Shown piece after piece: positions 7,031 to 14,604 of a DNA stretch of 34,622 nt. This DNA is from Oceanibaculum indicum P24 (GTDB taxonomy: Bacteria; Pseudomonadota; Alphaproteobacteria; Oceanibaculales; Oceanibaculaceae). How positions within the stretch are numbered: position 1 is the first letter of the stretch; every line of letters starts with the position of its first letter. The stretch spans positions 1 to 34,622 of the forward strand of contig NZ_AMRL01000032.1 of NCBI RefSeq assembly GCF_000299935.1. Reading direction: 5' to 3'. The notes under the pieces were generated by a model that worked only from the letters and a program-made list of their open reading frames with translations, made no database searches and had not been told where the DNA came from. A program made the position numbers and the translations under genes.

Positions 7031-8374
7031 ATGAGCGTTCTTGGTGGTCTCTATTCGGGTATCTCGGCGTTGAGCGCCCAGTCCCGCAATTTCGGCATCA
7101 TTTCCGACAACATCGCCAACGTGAACACGATTGGCTACAAGGAGGTCGAGGGCCGATTCTCCAACTTCGTCACCTCGAAGAGCGTGGCGCGTAATTTCTC
7201 GCCCGGTGGCGTGACGCTGCGGCCGTTCTATGACCCGCAGAAGCAGGGCCTGCTGCAGACGTCGGACAGCAAGACCGACATCTCCATCACCGGCAACGGC
7301 TTCTTCGTGGTGAACAAGGCGGCGAGCGCGGCGAACAATTCCGACAGCTTCCTGTTCACCCGCGCCGGTGATTTCACGGCGGACAAGGACGGCAATCTGG
7401 TCAATTCCGGCGGCTACTACCTGCAGGGCTGGCTGCTGAATTCGGATGGCACCATCGTCAATTCCACCAGCCAGGACCAGCTGACCAGCCTGCAGACGGT
7501 GAATGTGGCCGGCTTCTCCTCGGTCGGCCAGCCGACGCAGAATGTGTCGATCACCGCCAACCTGCCGGCAGGCCAGGACAACGCCGCGGTGACGCCGCAT
7601 CAATCGACCAACCTGTCGATCTTCGACTCGCTGGGCGCGCGGCAGACGCTGACCTTCCAGTGGGACAAGACGGCGAACGCCAACGAATGGACGATGACGG
7701 CCGGCATTACCGACAGCACCGGTACCTTCAACGCCATCGCAGGCGCGACCGCGACGGTGCAGTTCTCCGGCGCTGGCGGCCTTACCGGCCCGCTCAGCAC
7801 CGATGCCTTCACGGCGGTGGGTGCGGCCTTCACGCTGAACGCCGATGGTACGTTGGACATTACCATTCCGCAGGCCGACCTCGATGTCTCGGGCGCGGAG
7901 CTGCCGGACGATCTGCCGCTGACCCTTGATCTCGGCACGCCGGGGCAGGCGGATGGTCTGACCCAGTTCTCCGGCGGCTATGAGCTGAAGCTGGCCAACC
8001 AGGATGGCAGCGCGCCGTCCGGCCTGGATCAGGTGATCATCGACGAGAACGGCCTGGTGACAGGTGTGTTCGCCAACGGTCAGACCCGCGCGATCTATCA
8101 GATTCCGACCGCCACCTTCCCGGCGCAGGCGCGTCTGGACCGCGATAACGGCAACGCCTTCTCGATCACCTCGAACTCCGGTGACGTGGTGCTGAACCGG
8201 CCCGGTGTTGGCGCCCACGGCCAGTTGCGTCCGGAAACGCTGGAAAGTTCCACCGCCGATACGGCCGAGGAATTCGCCGACCTGATCATCGCCCAGCGTG
8301 CCTATTCGGCCGCGACCCGCATCGTCACCACCGGCGACGAGATGCTGGACGAAGCGATCCGTATGAAGCGGTAA
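7031..8374 (+). CDS. flgE: Flagellar hook protein FlgE
   Basis: 447 residues. The N-terminus MSVLGGLYSGISALSAQSRN plus IISDNIANVNTIGYKEVEGR is the conserved flagellar rod/hook motif. FTRAGDFTADKDGNLVNSGG with YYLQGW follows, and the C-terminus EEFADLIIAQRAYSAATRIV with TTGDEMLDEAIRMKR is the coiled-coil-forming D0 region. FlgE polymerises into the hook, the flexible joint between rod and filament. AAGGAGC before the ATG is a good ribosome site. The 81-base gap after flgD shows no clear promoter, so co-transcription from the sigma-54 promoter is likely. The gene ends 29 bases before a hairpin terminator. Confidence 0.95.
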   Translation: MSVLGGLYSGISALSAQSRNFGIISDNIANVNTIGYKEVEGRFSNFVTSKSVARNFSPGGVTLRPFYDPQKQGLLQTSDSKTDISITGNGFFVVNKAASAANNSDSFLFTRAGDFTADKDGNLVNSGGYYLQGWLLNSDGTIVNSTSQDQLTSLQTVNVAGFSSVGQPTQNVSITANLPAGQDNAAVTPHQSTNLSIFDSLGARQTLTFQWDKTANANEWTMTAGITDSTGTFNAIAGATATVQFSGAGGLTGPLSTDAFTAVGAAFTLNADGTLDITIPQADLDVSGAELPDDLPLTLDLGTPGQADGLTQFSGGYELKLANQDGSAPSGLDQVIIDENGLVTGVFANGQTRAIYQIPTATFPAQARLDRDNGNAFSITSNSGDVVLNRPGVGAHGQLRPETLESSTADTAEEFADLIIAQRAYSAATRIVTTGDEMLDEAIRMKR

Positions 8375-8403
8375 CCGCCGTCAGGAACGCTCTGCTCCTC
8401 CGG

Positions 8404-8431
8404 AACCCCCGGCCATCAGGCCGGGGGTTTT
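8404..8431 (+). terminator. Rho-independent terminator between convergent flgE and EAL gene
   Basis: An 11-bp perfect stem AACCCCCGGCC / GGCCGGGGGTT with an ATCA loop (8415-8418), followed by two further T's. It ends the hook operon. The A's on the left give the minus strand a short T run as well, so it may act both ways. The TGA stop of the EAL gene (8416-8418) lies inside the loop. Confidence 0.85.
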
Positions 8432-10107
8432 CCGTTTGCCTCAAGCCATTTGCGGAAGTCGGCCTCCGGCACCGGGCGGGAGATGTGGTAGCCTTGCGCG
8501 ATATCACAGCCCAATTGGCGCATTTCTTTCAGCACCTGTTCATTCTCGATCCCCTCGGCGACGATCTTCAGCTCCAGCTCATGTGCCATCCCTATCGTCG
8601 CCTGGACGATGTGGCGCTGCTTCGTGTCGGTGGCGATATCGACGCAAAAGCTACGGTCCAGCTTCAACGTTGCAGCCGGTAGATGGCGCAGGCAGGCAAG
8701 CGAGGAGTAGCCGGTACCGAAATCGTCTATGGCGATCTTGCATCCCATGCCGGTGAGCCGTTCGAGGAGCGGAATGACGGTCATGTAGGAGTGCATGACC
8801 GCGCTTTCCGTCACTTCAAGGATGAGGCGCGACGGGGCGACCTGAAAATCCCGCAGCAGCTGCTCGATCTCGTTCACCATGCGGGGATTGTCGAGATCAC
8901 GGGCCGACAGGTTGATGCTGATCGCTTGGCCGATACCAGCTTCCTGCCAGATTTTAAGCTGACGGATGGCTGTTCGCGCAACCCAGAGGGTCAGCGGCGA
9001 TATCATACCGGTCGCTTCCGCAAGCGAGATGAACTCGCCCGGCGGGATCATGCCGCGTGTCGGGTGGGACCAGCGCAGCAGCGCCTCGGTGCCGACACAC
9101 TGACCGCTGCCAAGGTCGATCATCGGTTGGTAATGCAGCATGAGCTGCGCAGTCCGCGGGGCCGCGCGCAGATCGGACAGCAGGAGCAGGCGGTTGCGGA
9201 AGTTCTCGCTCGTGGCTGGTTCGAAGACGAAATTGTCGAGATCGCGCGCAACGGCGATTTCCGCCGCCTGCGATACGGCGCGCAGCAGCTCGACAGCGGT
9301 TTGTCCATGGTCCGGGTATAGGGCAATGCCGATATGGGCGTCGACGGCCACCGGGATGCCCTCCAGAATAACCGGACGGCGGACGTCTTCCAGCAGTGCG
9401 TCGGCTGTGGCCTGTGCCTGCTCTACAGTTTCTGCCTCAATGATCGTCGCCAGCCGGCTTGGATTGATGTTGTAGATGCCATTCTTGCCTGCTGCTGTGC
9501 TTTCCAAGCGCGTTGCAAGCAGCTGCATAAGATGTTCGCCCTGATCGTAACCCAGTGTAGAGATGATTTCCTCGGTCTTGGTCAGGCGAACTTTCAGGAT
9601 GGCAAGCATGGTGGCGGCCTGCGGCCTGCGGTCGATCTGATCCGTCAACCGGTCGAGGAGGGCGGCACGGTTCGGCAGGCCGGTGGTCGGGCTATGGAGG
9701 GCGAAGTCCCGGAAGTTCTCCATATGCCGGGCAAATTGCCGGCTTATCAGTCCGGCAAGCCCGCCAATCAGCAGGAAGCCGCCGCCACGAATCAGCCAGT
9801 TGACCGTGTCCTGCGCGGTGCCCGCGTTGGCATCGAGCGGCATGAGCGGCCCGCAAGCGAGTCCGGCCAGCAGGGCCACGGCAATGCCGCCGGTCGGCCC
9901 GGACAGGAAGGCAGCGGACAAGATGGGAATATAATAGAGGTGCGGCGTGGCGCTCTGTGTGCCGCCCGCGAGATAGACGATCAGCGTGATCACGACCAAC
10001 AGGCACAGCACTATGGCGGCGGAAAAGAGCGGGTGATCCGCCAGCCTGCCTATCCCTGTCTTGACGTATGTCCGTCTTCTTGCGGATTGTGCCAGGTTGA
10101 TGCTCAT
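8416..10107 (-). CDS. Membrane c-di-GMP phosphodiesterase: degenerate GGDEF plus active EAL
   Basis: 563 residues. Hydrophobic segments at about 28-47, 57-88 and 105-122 form an N-terminal membrane sensor. A GGDEF-family domain starts at TTGLPNR (141), but the signature site reads NPSRLATIIE (about 215-224), so diguanylate cyclase activity is unlikely. The EAL domain keeps every expected ligand: E341 (TEALLRW), N399 (SINLSA), E434 (EVTES), D461-D462 (DDFGTGYSSL), K482 (LKLDRS) and E518 (AEGIE). It should therefore hydrolyse c-di-GMP, lowering the signal that suppresses motility. It converges on the hook operon and shares its terminator. ATG 10107 has a modest AGGGTGAG upstream, and the leader also contains a two-codon ORF. 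Confidence 0.93.
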   Translation of the reverse strand: MSINLAQSARRRTYVKTGIGRLADHPLFSAAIVLCLLVVITLIVYLAGGTQSATPHLYYIPILSAAFLSGPTGGIAVALLAGLACGPLMPLDANAGTAQDTVNWLIRGGGFLLIGGLAGLISRQFARHMENFRDFALHSPTTGLPNRAALLDRLTDQIDRRPQAATMLAILKVRLTKTEEIISTLGYDQGEHLMQLLATRLESTAAGKNGIYNINPSRLATIIEAETVEQAQATADALLEDVRRPVILEGIPVAVDAHIGIALYPDHGQTAVELLRAVSQAAEIAVARDLDNFVFEPATSENFRNRLLLLSDLRAAPRTAQLMLHYQPMIDLGSGQCVGTEALLRWSHPTRGMIPPGEFISLAEATGMISPLTLWVARTAIRQLKIWQEAGIGQAISINLSARDLDNPRMVNEIEQLLRDFQVAPSRLILEVTESAVMHSYMTVIPLLERLTGMGCKIAIDDFGTGYSSLACLRHLPAATLKLDRSFCVDIATDTKQRHIVQATIGMAHELELKIVAEGIENEQVLKEMRQLGCDIAQGYHISRPVPEADFRKWLEANGKPPA

Positions 10108-10122
10108 TTTCTCACCCTGGGG

Positions 10123-10131
10123 TCACTGCAT
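10123..10131 (-). promoter_or_regulatory. Two-codon leader ORF (ATG CAG TGA) with strong ribosome site
   Basis: On the minus strand AGGAGG (10141-10146) stands 9 bases before ATG CAG TGA, which lies in the frame of the EAL gene and ends 15 bases before its ATG. The ATG also sits in the loop of a small CACTG/CAGTG hairpin. The best ribosome site in this leader thus serves a Met-Gln-stop unit, not the main gene. It could be a regulatory mini-ORF, or a remnant of a longer N-terminus closed by a nonsense change. Confidence 0.4.
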
Positions 10132-10233
10132 CAGTGCGTTCCTCCTAACAATATATAACAGAATGATTTTCACAATTAATAGGAAGTGCGGCCCGCTTGC
10201 CTGCCCTGCGCTTGACGTTTGCCAGAGGGGGGT

Positions 10234-10422
10234 GTGAGTTTGTTCGATTTCCGTCCCGACTGGCACAGTATCGCCCTGCTGGCGATTGTGATTCTGCTGG
10301 TGCTGCTGCGATTCCGCTTCCTGAAGAGCGCCTATTTTCGGGATCGTCCCATGCTGGGCTACGCGCTGGCGGGCGGGCTGGCGCTGCTCGCCGTCCTCCT
10401 GATGATGCATCAGGGCATCTGA
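10234..10422 (+). CDS. Small two-helix membrane protein, unknown
   Basis: A 62-residue ORF starting MSLFDFRPDWHSIALLAIVI with GTG at 10234, preceded by a GAGGGGGG ribosome site. TTG at 10240 would be an alternative with more normal spacing. Two hydrophobic segments (about 11-25 and 41-58) flank a basic loop RFRFLKSAYFRDRP, so an inner-membrane hairpin is predicted. It is divergent from the EAL gene (126-base gap) and convergent with plsY. I do not recognise a family. Coding is supported by the ribosome site, the clear membrane pattern and a hairpin just after the stop. Confidence 0.55.
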   Translation: MSLFDFRPDWHSIALLAIVILLVLLRFRFLKSAYFRDRPMLGYALAGGLALLAVLLMMHQGI

Positions 10423-10442
10423 TCATTCCGTTTTCGGAATGA
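10423..10442 (+). terminator. Hairpin after the small membrane gene
   Basis: TCATTCCG / CGGAATGA with a TTTT loop begins directly after the stop codon at 10420-10422. No T run follows on either strand, so it is a weak terminator candidate or an mRNA 3'-end protector between two convergent genes. Confidence 0.35.
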
Positions 10443-10493
10443 AACTCAGGCTTGAAACGGCAAATGCGGTTTCGCCGGCCAGGTGATAGTGGC

Positions 10494-11114
10494 TTAGCCC
10501 TTCTTGCCGAGGTTGATGCGGCTTTCCTGCCCGCGCAGCAGGCGGACGATGTTGCTGCGGTGGCGCAGCCAGACCAGAAAGGCGATGAACAGCGCCAGCT
10601 GCATGCGCTGCGGATCGGCCAGATACCAGGCATAGAGCGGTGCCAGCGCCAGCGCCGCCAGCGCGGCCAGCGAGGAATAGCGGAACAGCGCCGCCACCGC
10701 CAGCCATGTCGCACAGGCCAGCAGGCCAACCGGCCAGGCGATAGCGATCAGGATACCCAGCGCCGTCGCCACGCCCTTGCCGCCATTGAATTTCAGCCAG
10801 ATCGGGAAGCAATGCCCCAGCATGGCGCCGGCGGCTGCCAGCACCGCCATGTCCGGCCCCCAGATGCCAGCAATAAGCAACGCCACGGCGCCCTTCGCCC
10901 CATCCAGCAGCAGCGTGGCGGCGGCCAGCTTCCTGCTGCCGGTGCGCAGCACGTTGGTGGCGCCGATATTGCCGGAACCGACCTTGCGGATATCGCCCAG
11001 CCCGGCCAGCTTTGTCAGCACCAGCCCGAACGGGATGGAGCCCAGCAGATAGCCGAACAGCGCCGCCGCGTAGAACGGCCAGGTATAGGAGAGATCGCCC
11101 AAAGGGTCCGGCAT
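10494..11114 (-). CDS. plsY: Glycerol-3-phosphate acyltransferase PlsY
   Basis: 206 residues, a polytopic inner-membrane enzyme that moves an acyl group from acyl-phosphate to glycerol-3-phosphate, the first step of phospholipid synthesis. The family motifs are present: GYLLGSIPFGLVLTK at the N-terminus, VGSGNIGATNVLRTG (phosphate-binding), and GHCFPIWLKFNGGKGVATAL. Length is normal for the family. It lies 10 bases after pyrC on the same strand, so it is probably the last gene of a pyrB-pyrC-plsY transcript. The plsX acyl-phosphate synthase is not in the window. Confidence 0.95.
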   Translation of the reverse strand: MPDPLGDLSYTWPFYAAALFGYLLGSIPFGLVLTKLAGLGDIRKVGSGNIGATNVLRTGSRKLAAATLLLDGAKGAVALLIAGIWGPDMAVLAAAGAMLGHCFPIWLKFNGGKGVATALGILIAIAWPVGLLACATWLAVAALFRYSSLAALAALALAPLYAWYLADPQRMQLALFIAFLVWLRHRSNIVRLLRGQESRINLGKKG

Positions 11115-11124
11115 GGCAGTTGCC

Positions 11125-12408
11125 TCAGGCGTCCAGCTCGAAGATCGTCTTGCCGTTCACCATGGTGCGCAGGGCGCGGCCCTGTACCGGCAGCGTGTCG
11201 AACGGGCTGTTCTTCGACTTGGACCGGAATTTCGCGGCCTCGATGCGCCAGGGCCGGTCGAGATCGACCAGCGCCAGGTCGGCCGGCCAGCCTTCCTGTA
11301 GCTGGCCCAGCTTCAGCCCCAGGATCGAAGCCGGCTTGCAGGTGAGCGCCGCCAGCACGGCCATCAGCTTCATCTTGTTCTGATGCACCGGTGCGAGGGT
11401 CAGCGCCAGCAGCGTTTCCAGCCCCACCGCGCCGGCCTCCGCCTGGGCGAAGGGCAGGCGCTTGGAATCCTGGTCATGCGGGCTGTGGTCGCTGGCAATC
11501 GCGTCGATGGTGCCGTCGGCGATGCCATCCAGCACCGCCTGGCGGTCGGCCTCGCTGCGCAGCGGCGGGGACAGCTTGGCGAAGGTGCGGTAGTCGCCGA
11601 CGGCGGTCTCATTCAGCGTGAAATAGGGCGGGGCAGTGTCGCAGGTGACCTTCAGCCCGCGCGCCTTGGCCTTGCGGATCGCCTCGATGGCGGCGGCGGT
11701 CGAGACATGGGCGAAATGCAGCCGGCTGTTGGTCAGTTCCAGCAGGCGCAGGTCGCGTTCCACCATGATGGTCTCGGCGGCGGCCGGAATGCCGGGCAGG
11801 CCGAGACGCGTCGCCCATTCGCTTTCATTCATGCCGGCCTCGTTGGTGAGGCTGGGTTCTTCCGGGTGCTGTACAATCAGCTGGTCGAAGGTCCGGGCAT
11901 AGGACAGGGCCAGCCGCATGACCTGCGCGCTGGCTATTGCCTTCACCCCATCGCTGAAGCCGACCGCGCCGACGCCGGTCAGCAGGCCCATCTCGGTCAG
12001 TTCCTTGCCCTGCAGCCCGCGTGTCGCGGCGGCGTAGGGGAAGATCTTCACCAGGCCGATCTTGCGGGCCTCGCGGGCGATGAATTCCACCAGCGATTGG
12101 TCGTCGATCACCGGCTGGGTGTTGGGCAGCATGGCCAGGCTGGTGATACCGCCGGCCGCCGCCGCATGGGCAGCGCTGGTCAGGTTCTCCTTGTGCTCCT
12201 CGCCGGGCTCGCGGATCTGCACGCGCATATCGACCAGCCCCGGCATCAGCACCTTGCCGCCGCAGTCGATCACCTGATCGGCCATGGCACTGTCCAGCGT
12301 GCCGATGCCGGCGATGACCTCGCCCTCGACCAGCAGGTCGCCGGGCCGGTCCAGCCGGCTTGCCGGGTCGATCAGCCGGGCGTTCTTGAACAGGATGCGC
12401 TTGCTCAT
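11125..12408 (-). CDS. pyrC: Dihydroorotase-like protein PyrC', probably non-catalytic
   Basis: 427 residues with the amidohydrolase layout of class I dihydroorotase. The near-invariant metal-binding DxHxH of the first strand, normally DMHVHLREPG, reads [10 protein letters not shown] (R62, Q64), and the FSDDG-type segment reads GFSDGV with one Asp fewer. H182, H235 and D308 (ASDHSPHD) remain. Pseudomonas and several alphaproteobacteria have such a pseudo-dihydroorotase, which is structural, forming a complex with aspartate transcarbamoylase. The 4-base overlap with pyrB supports that role here. A catalytic dihydroorotase would then be encoded elsewhere. Automatic annotation would simply say dihydroorotase. 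Confidence 0.88.
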   Translation of the reverse strand: MSKRILFKNARLIDPASRLDRPGDLLVEGEVIAGIGTLDSAMADQVIDCGGKVLMPGLVDMRVQIREPGEEHKENLTSAAHAAAAGGITSLAMLPNTQPVIDDQSLVEFIAREARKIGLVKIFPYAAATRGLQGKELTEMGLLTGVGAVGFSDGVKAIASAQVMRLALSYARTFDQLIVQHPEEPSLTNEAGMNESEWATRLGLPGIPAAAETIMVERDLRLLELTNSRLHFAHVSTAAAIEAIRKAKARGLKVTCDTAPPYFTLNETAVGDYRTFAKLSPPLRSEADRQAVLDGIADGTIDAIASDHSPHDQDSKRLPFAQAEAGAVGLETLLALTLAPVHQNKMKLMAVLAALTCKPASILGLKLGQLQEGWPADLALVDLDRPWRIEAAKFRSKSKNSPFDTLPVQGRALRTMVNGKTIFELDA

Positions 12409-13418
12409 TTAAGGCCAGTCCCCGATTTCGGGCTGTTCGGCTTGTTGGCCAGGAAGGCGGCGTGGTTCTGCGCCAGCACATCCAGGCAGGCCATGCGCAC
12501 CGCCACGCCCATCTCCACCTGCTGGTGGATCAGCGAGCGGTCGATATCGTCGGCCACGTCGGTGTCGATCTCCACGCCGCGATTCATCGGCCCCGGATGC
12601 ATGATGAGGGCGTCCGGCTTGGCGAGGCCCAGCTTCTCGTAATCCAGGCCGAAGAAGTGGAAATATTCGCGCTGCGAGGGGACATAGGCACTCTTCATCC
12701 GCTCGGTCTGCAGGCGCAGCATCATCACGATGTCGCAGCCGGCCAGCCCCTCGCGCATGTCGTGGAACACCTCGACGCCCAGCCGGTCGATGGCGGTCGG
12801 CAGCAGCGTCGGCGGCGCGATCACGCGCACGCGCGCGCCCATGGTGGTCAGCAGATGAATGTTGGAGCGTGCGACGCGGCTGTGAGCGACATCGCCGCAG
12901 ATGGCGACCTGCAACCCGTCGATACGGCCCTTGCGGCGGCGGATGGTCAGCGCGTCCAGCAGGGCCTGGGTCGGGTGCTCATGGCTGCCGTCGCCGGCAT
13001 TGATGACGGCGCAGTTCACCTTCTCCGACAGCAGCTTCACCGCCCCCGATTCGCCGTGCCGGATGACCAGCACGTCGCAATGCATGGCGTTCAGCGTCAT
13101 CGCCGTGTCAATCAGCGTCTCACCCTTCTTCACCGAGGAGGAGGCGACCGACATGTTGATGACATCGCCGCCCAGCCGCTTGCCGGCCAGCTCGAAGCTG
13201 GTGCGGGTACGCGTCGAATTCTCGAAGAACAGGTTGATCAGCGTGCGGCCGCGCAGGATGGCGGATTTCTTCTCCGGCCGGCGGCTCTGCTCGACATAGG
13301 AATCGGCGAGGTCCAGGAGACCGGCGATCTCCGGCGGGTGGAGCCCTTCGATGCCCAGCAAATGGCGATAGCGGTAGAAGGCGCAGGGTTCGGTAGGAGC
13401 GTCTGTTTCGGCGGTCAT
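12405..13418 (-). CDS. pyrB: Aspartate carbamoyltransferase catalytic subunit
   Basis: 337 residues. The carbamoyl-phosphate site [20 protein letters not shown] (65-84), the [10 protein letters not shown] loop, [14 protein letters not shown] and the C-terminal [13 protein letters not shown] are all canonical. It condenses carbamoyl phosphate with aspartate in pyrimidine synthesis. There is no pyrI regulatory subunit; the adjoining pyrC-like gene overlaps by four bases and probably supplies the structural partner. No Shine-Dalgarno precedes the ATG at 13418, and a good promoter ends 8 bases before it, suggesting a leaderless message. Confidence 0.96.
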   Translation of the reverse strand: MTAETDAPTEPCAFYRYRHLLGIEGLHPPEIAGLLDLADSYVEQSRRPEKKSAILRGRTLINLFFENSTRTRTSFELAGKRLGGDVINMSVASSSVKKGETLIDTAMTLNAMHCDVLVIRHGESGAVKLLSEKVNCAVINAGDGSHEHPTQALLDALTIRRRKGRIDGLQVAICGDVAHSRVARSNIHLLTTMGARVRVIAPPTLLPTAIDRLGVEVFHDMREGLAGCDIVMMLRLQTERMKSAYVPSQREYFHFFGLDYEKLGLAKPDALIMHPGPMNRGVEIDTDVADDIDRSLIHQQVEMGVAVRMACLDVLAQNHAAFLANKPNSPKSGTGLK

Positions 13419-13426
13419 GAGCCGCG

Positions 13427-13455
13427 ACTATAGGCAGAGCGCAGGCCCGCCGCAA
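13427..13455 (-). promoter_or_regulatory. Sigma-70-type promoter directly abutting pyrB
   Basis: On the minus strand TTGCGG (13450-13455) and TATAGT (13427-13432) are exactly 17 bases apart. The pyrB ATG begins 9 bases after the last base of the -10 box, so the predicted transcription start falls 0-2 bases before the start codon. The absence of any purine-rich ribosome site in the 8 bases between fits leaderless translation. Confidence 0.55.
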
Positions 13456-13510
13456 GCGGCGCTTTCCGATGCCGCGCCCCGAAAATCCGCAATGCCGGGA
13501 ACCCTCGTAA

Positions 13511-13523
13511 AACGGTAACCGTT
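13511..13523. promoter_or_regulatory. Perfect 13-bp palindrome, possible operator
   Basis: AACGGTAACCGTT reads as AACGGT-A-ACCGTT, an exact inverted repeat with one central base. It lies in the 150-base region between divergent pyrB and the DUF6445-like gene, about 56 bases upstream of the pyrB -35 box and 45 bases before the GTG at 13569. It is placed where a dimeric repressor or activator of the plus-strand gene could bind. The regulator is unknown. Confidence 0.4.
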
Positions 13524-13568
13524 CTGCTGTATCAGCCCGCTTCCAGGGGCTTTCTCGCAGGTGCCATC

Positions 13569-14189
13569 GTGCTGCTGAACACCATCATCATCGACGATTT
13601 CTACACCAACGCGCTGGAGGTCCGCGCGCAGGCGCTCTCCATGACCTACCCGAAGCCGGAAGGGACCGTGTTCTACCCCGGCAAGAATTCGCGGGAATCG
13701 ATGCTGCCGCCGGAAACCGACCGGATGTTTAGCCAGATCCTGCATGAGCCGGTCGTCGGCAACCGCCGCATGGCGCACGGCCGCTGCCGCATCGCGCTGG
13801 CCGGCGACCCGCGCCCGGCGGAAATCCATGTCGATCCGAACTGCGTGTGGGCCGGCATCGTCTATCTCACCCTGCCGGAACATTGCCAGGGCGGGACGGA
13901 GTTCTACCGGCACAGGGAATATGGCACCGAGCGCGCGCCGGTCAGCGACGAGGAAGCGCAGCGTGTCTATGGCATGCCGACGCGGCAGACGGCGGTGGAC
14001 ACGATCATCGGGCGGGACGGCAACGATTTGTCGAAATGGGAGAAGATCCTGACGCTGCCGATGCGCTTCAACCGCTGCGTCCTGTTCCGCCCCTTCCTGT
14101 GGCACACCAGCGGCATCGAGTTCGGCACCACACCGGAGAATGGCCGGCTGATCCAGCTGCTGTTCTTCCAGCCTGCGCCGAAGCAATAG
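13569..14189 (+). CDS. DUF6445-like protein, possible 2OG-Fe(II) oxygenase fold
   Basis: 206 residues, read from GTG at 13569 with a modest CAGGTG upstream. The sequence opens IIIDDFYTNALEVRAQALSM, as prolyl-hydroxylase-like proteins often do. It contains H87-V-D89 (EIHVDPN) followed by WAGIVYLTLPEHCQGGTEFY, a distal H179 (FLWHTSG) and R193 (GRLIQLLFF). HxD...H...R with a YLxxP...GGT strand pair is the pattern of double-stranded beta-helix Fe(II)/2-oxoglutarate dioxygenases. No substrate can be named. There is no signal peptide. It is convergent with the Rid gene, whose stop is 3 bases away. The match to DUF6445 is from memory of the family and was not searched. Confidence 0.7.
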   Translation: MLLNTIIIDDFYTNALEVRAQALSMTYPKPEGTVFYPGKNSRESMLPPETDRMFSQILHEPVVGNRRMAHGRCRIALAGDPRPAEIHVDPNCVWAGIVYLTLPEHCQGGTEFYRHREYGTERAPVSDEEAQRVYGMPTRQTAVDTIIGRDGNDLSKWEKILTLPMRFNRCVLFRPFLWHTSGIEFGTTPENGRLIQLLFFQPAPKQ

Positions 14190-14192
14190 GGC

Positions 14193-14579
14193 TCACACGC
14201 CGGCGGCGACGCCCTCGATCTCGATCAGGAAATCCGGGGTGACGAGGCCCGCCACGATCATCAGGGTGGAGGCGATCTGGGCATCGCCCAGCACGCGCTT
14301 GCGCACGGCGCGGTAGGCCGGCACATCTTCCTGCCGGGTCATCAGGATGGTGACCTTCACCAGATCGTCCAGGCTCATGCCGGCGGCTTCCAGGCAGGCG
14401 ACAAGGTTCTTCAGCGCCTGCTCGCACTGCGCCTCGAAGCCTTGCAGCAGGGTGCCGTCCGGCGTCACGCCGACCTGGCCGGAGATATGCAACCAGCGCG
14501 GACGGTCGCGCACCTCAACCATCTGCACATAGCTGCCGACCGGGGCCGGAACGCTCTTCGGATTGTGCTTCACCAGCAT
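14193..14579 (-). CDS. Rid-family (YjgF/YER057c/UK114) protein without the catalytic Arg
   Basis: 128 residues of the chorismate-mutase-like Rid fold: HISGQVGVTPDGTLLQGFEA, then QALKNLVACLEAAGMSLDDL, then VKVTILMT, ending FLIEIEGVAAGV. Canonical RidA deaminates reactive enamine/imine intermediates using an Arg in a PARS-type motif. Here that stretch reads IASTLMIVAGL, so the Arg is absent, as in several non-RidA subgroups. Imine deaminase activity is therefore doubtful. It follows the CoA-transferase gene by 25 bases on the same strand with an AAGGGAGAG ribosome site, so the pair is probably an operon and the protein may act on that pathway's intermediates. Confidence 0.88.
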   Translation of the reverse strand: MLVKHNPKSVPAPVGSYVQMVEVRDRPRWLHISGQVGVTPDGTLLQGFEAQCEQALKNLVACLEAAGMSLDDLVKVTILMTRQEDVPAYRAVRKRVLGDAQIASTLMIVAGLVTPDFLIEIEGVAAGV

Positions 14580-14604
14580 GACGGCTCTCCCTTAATCGTA
14601 TCGG

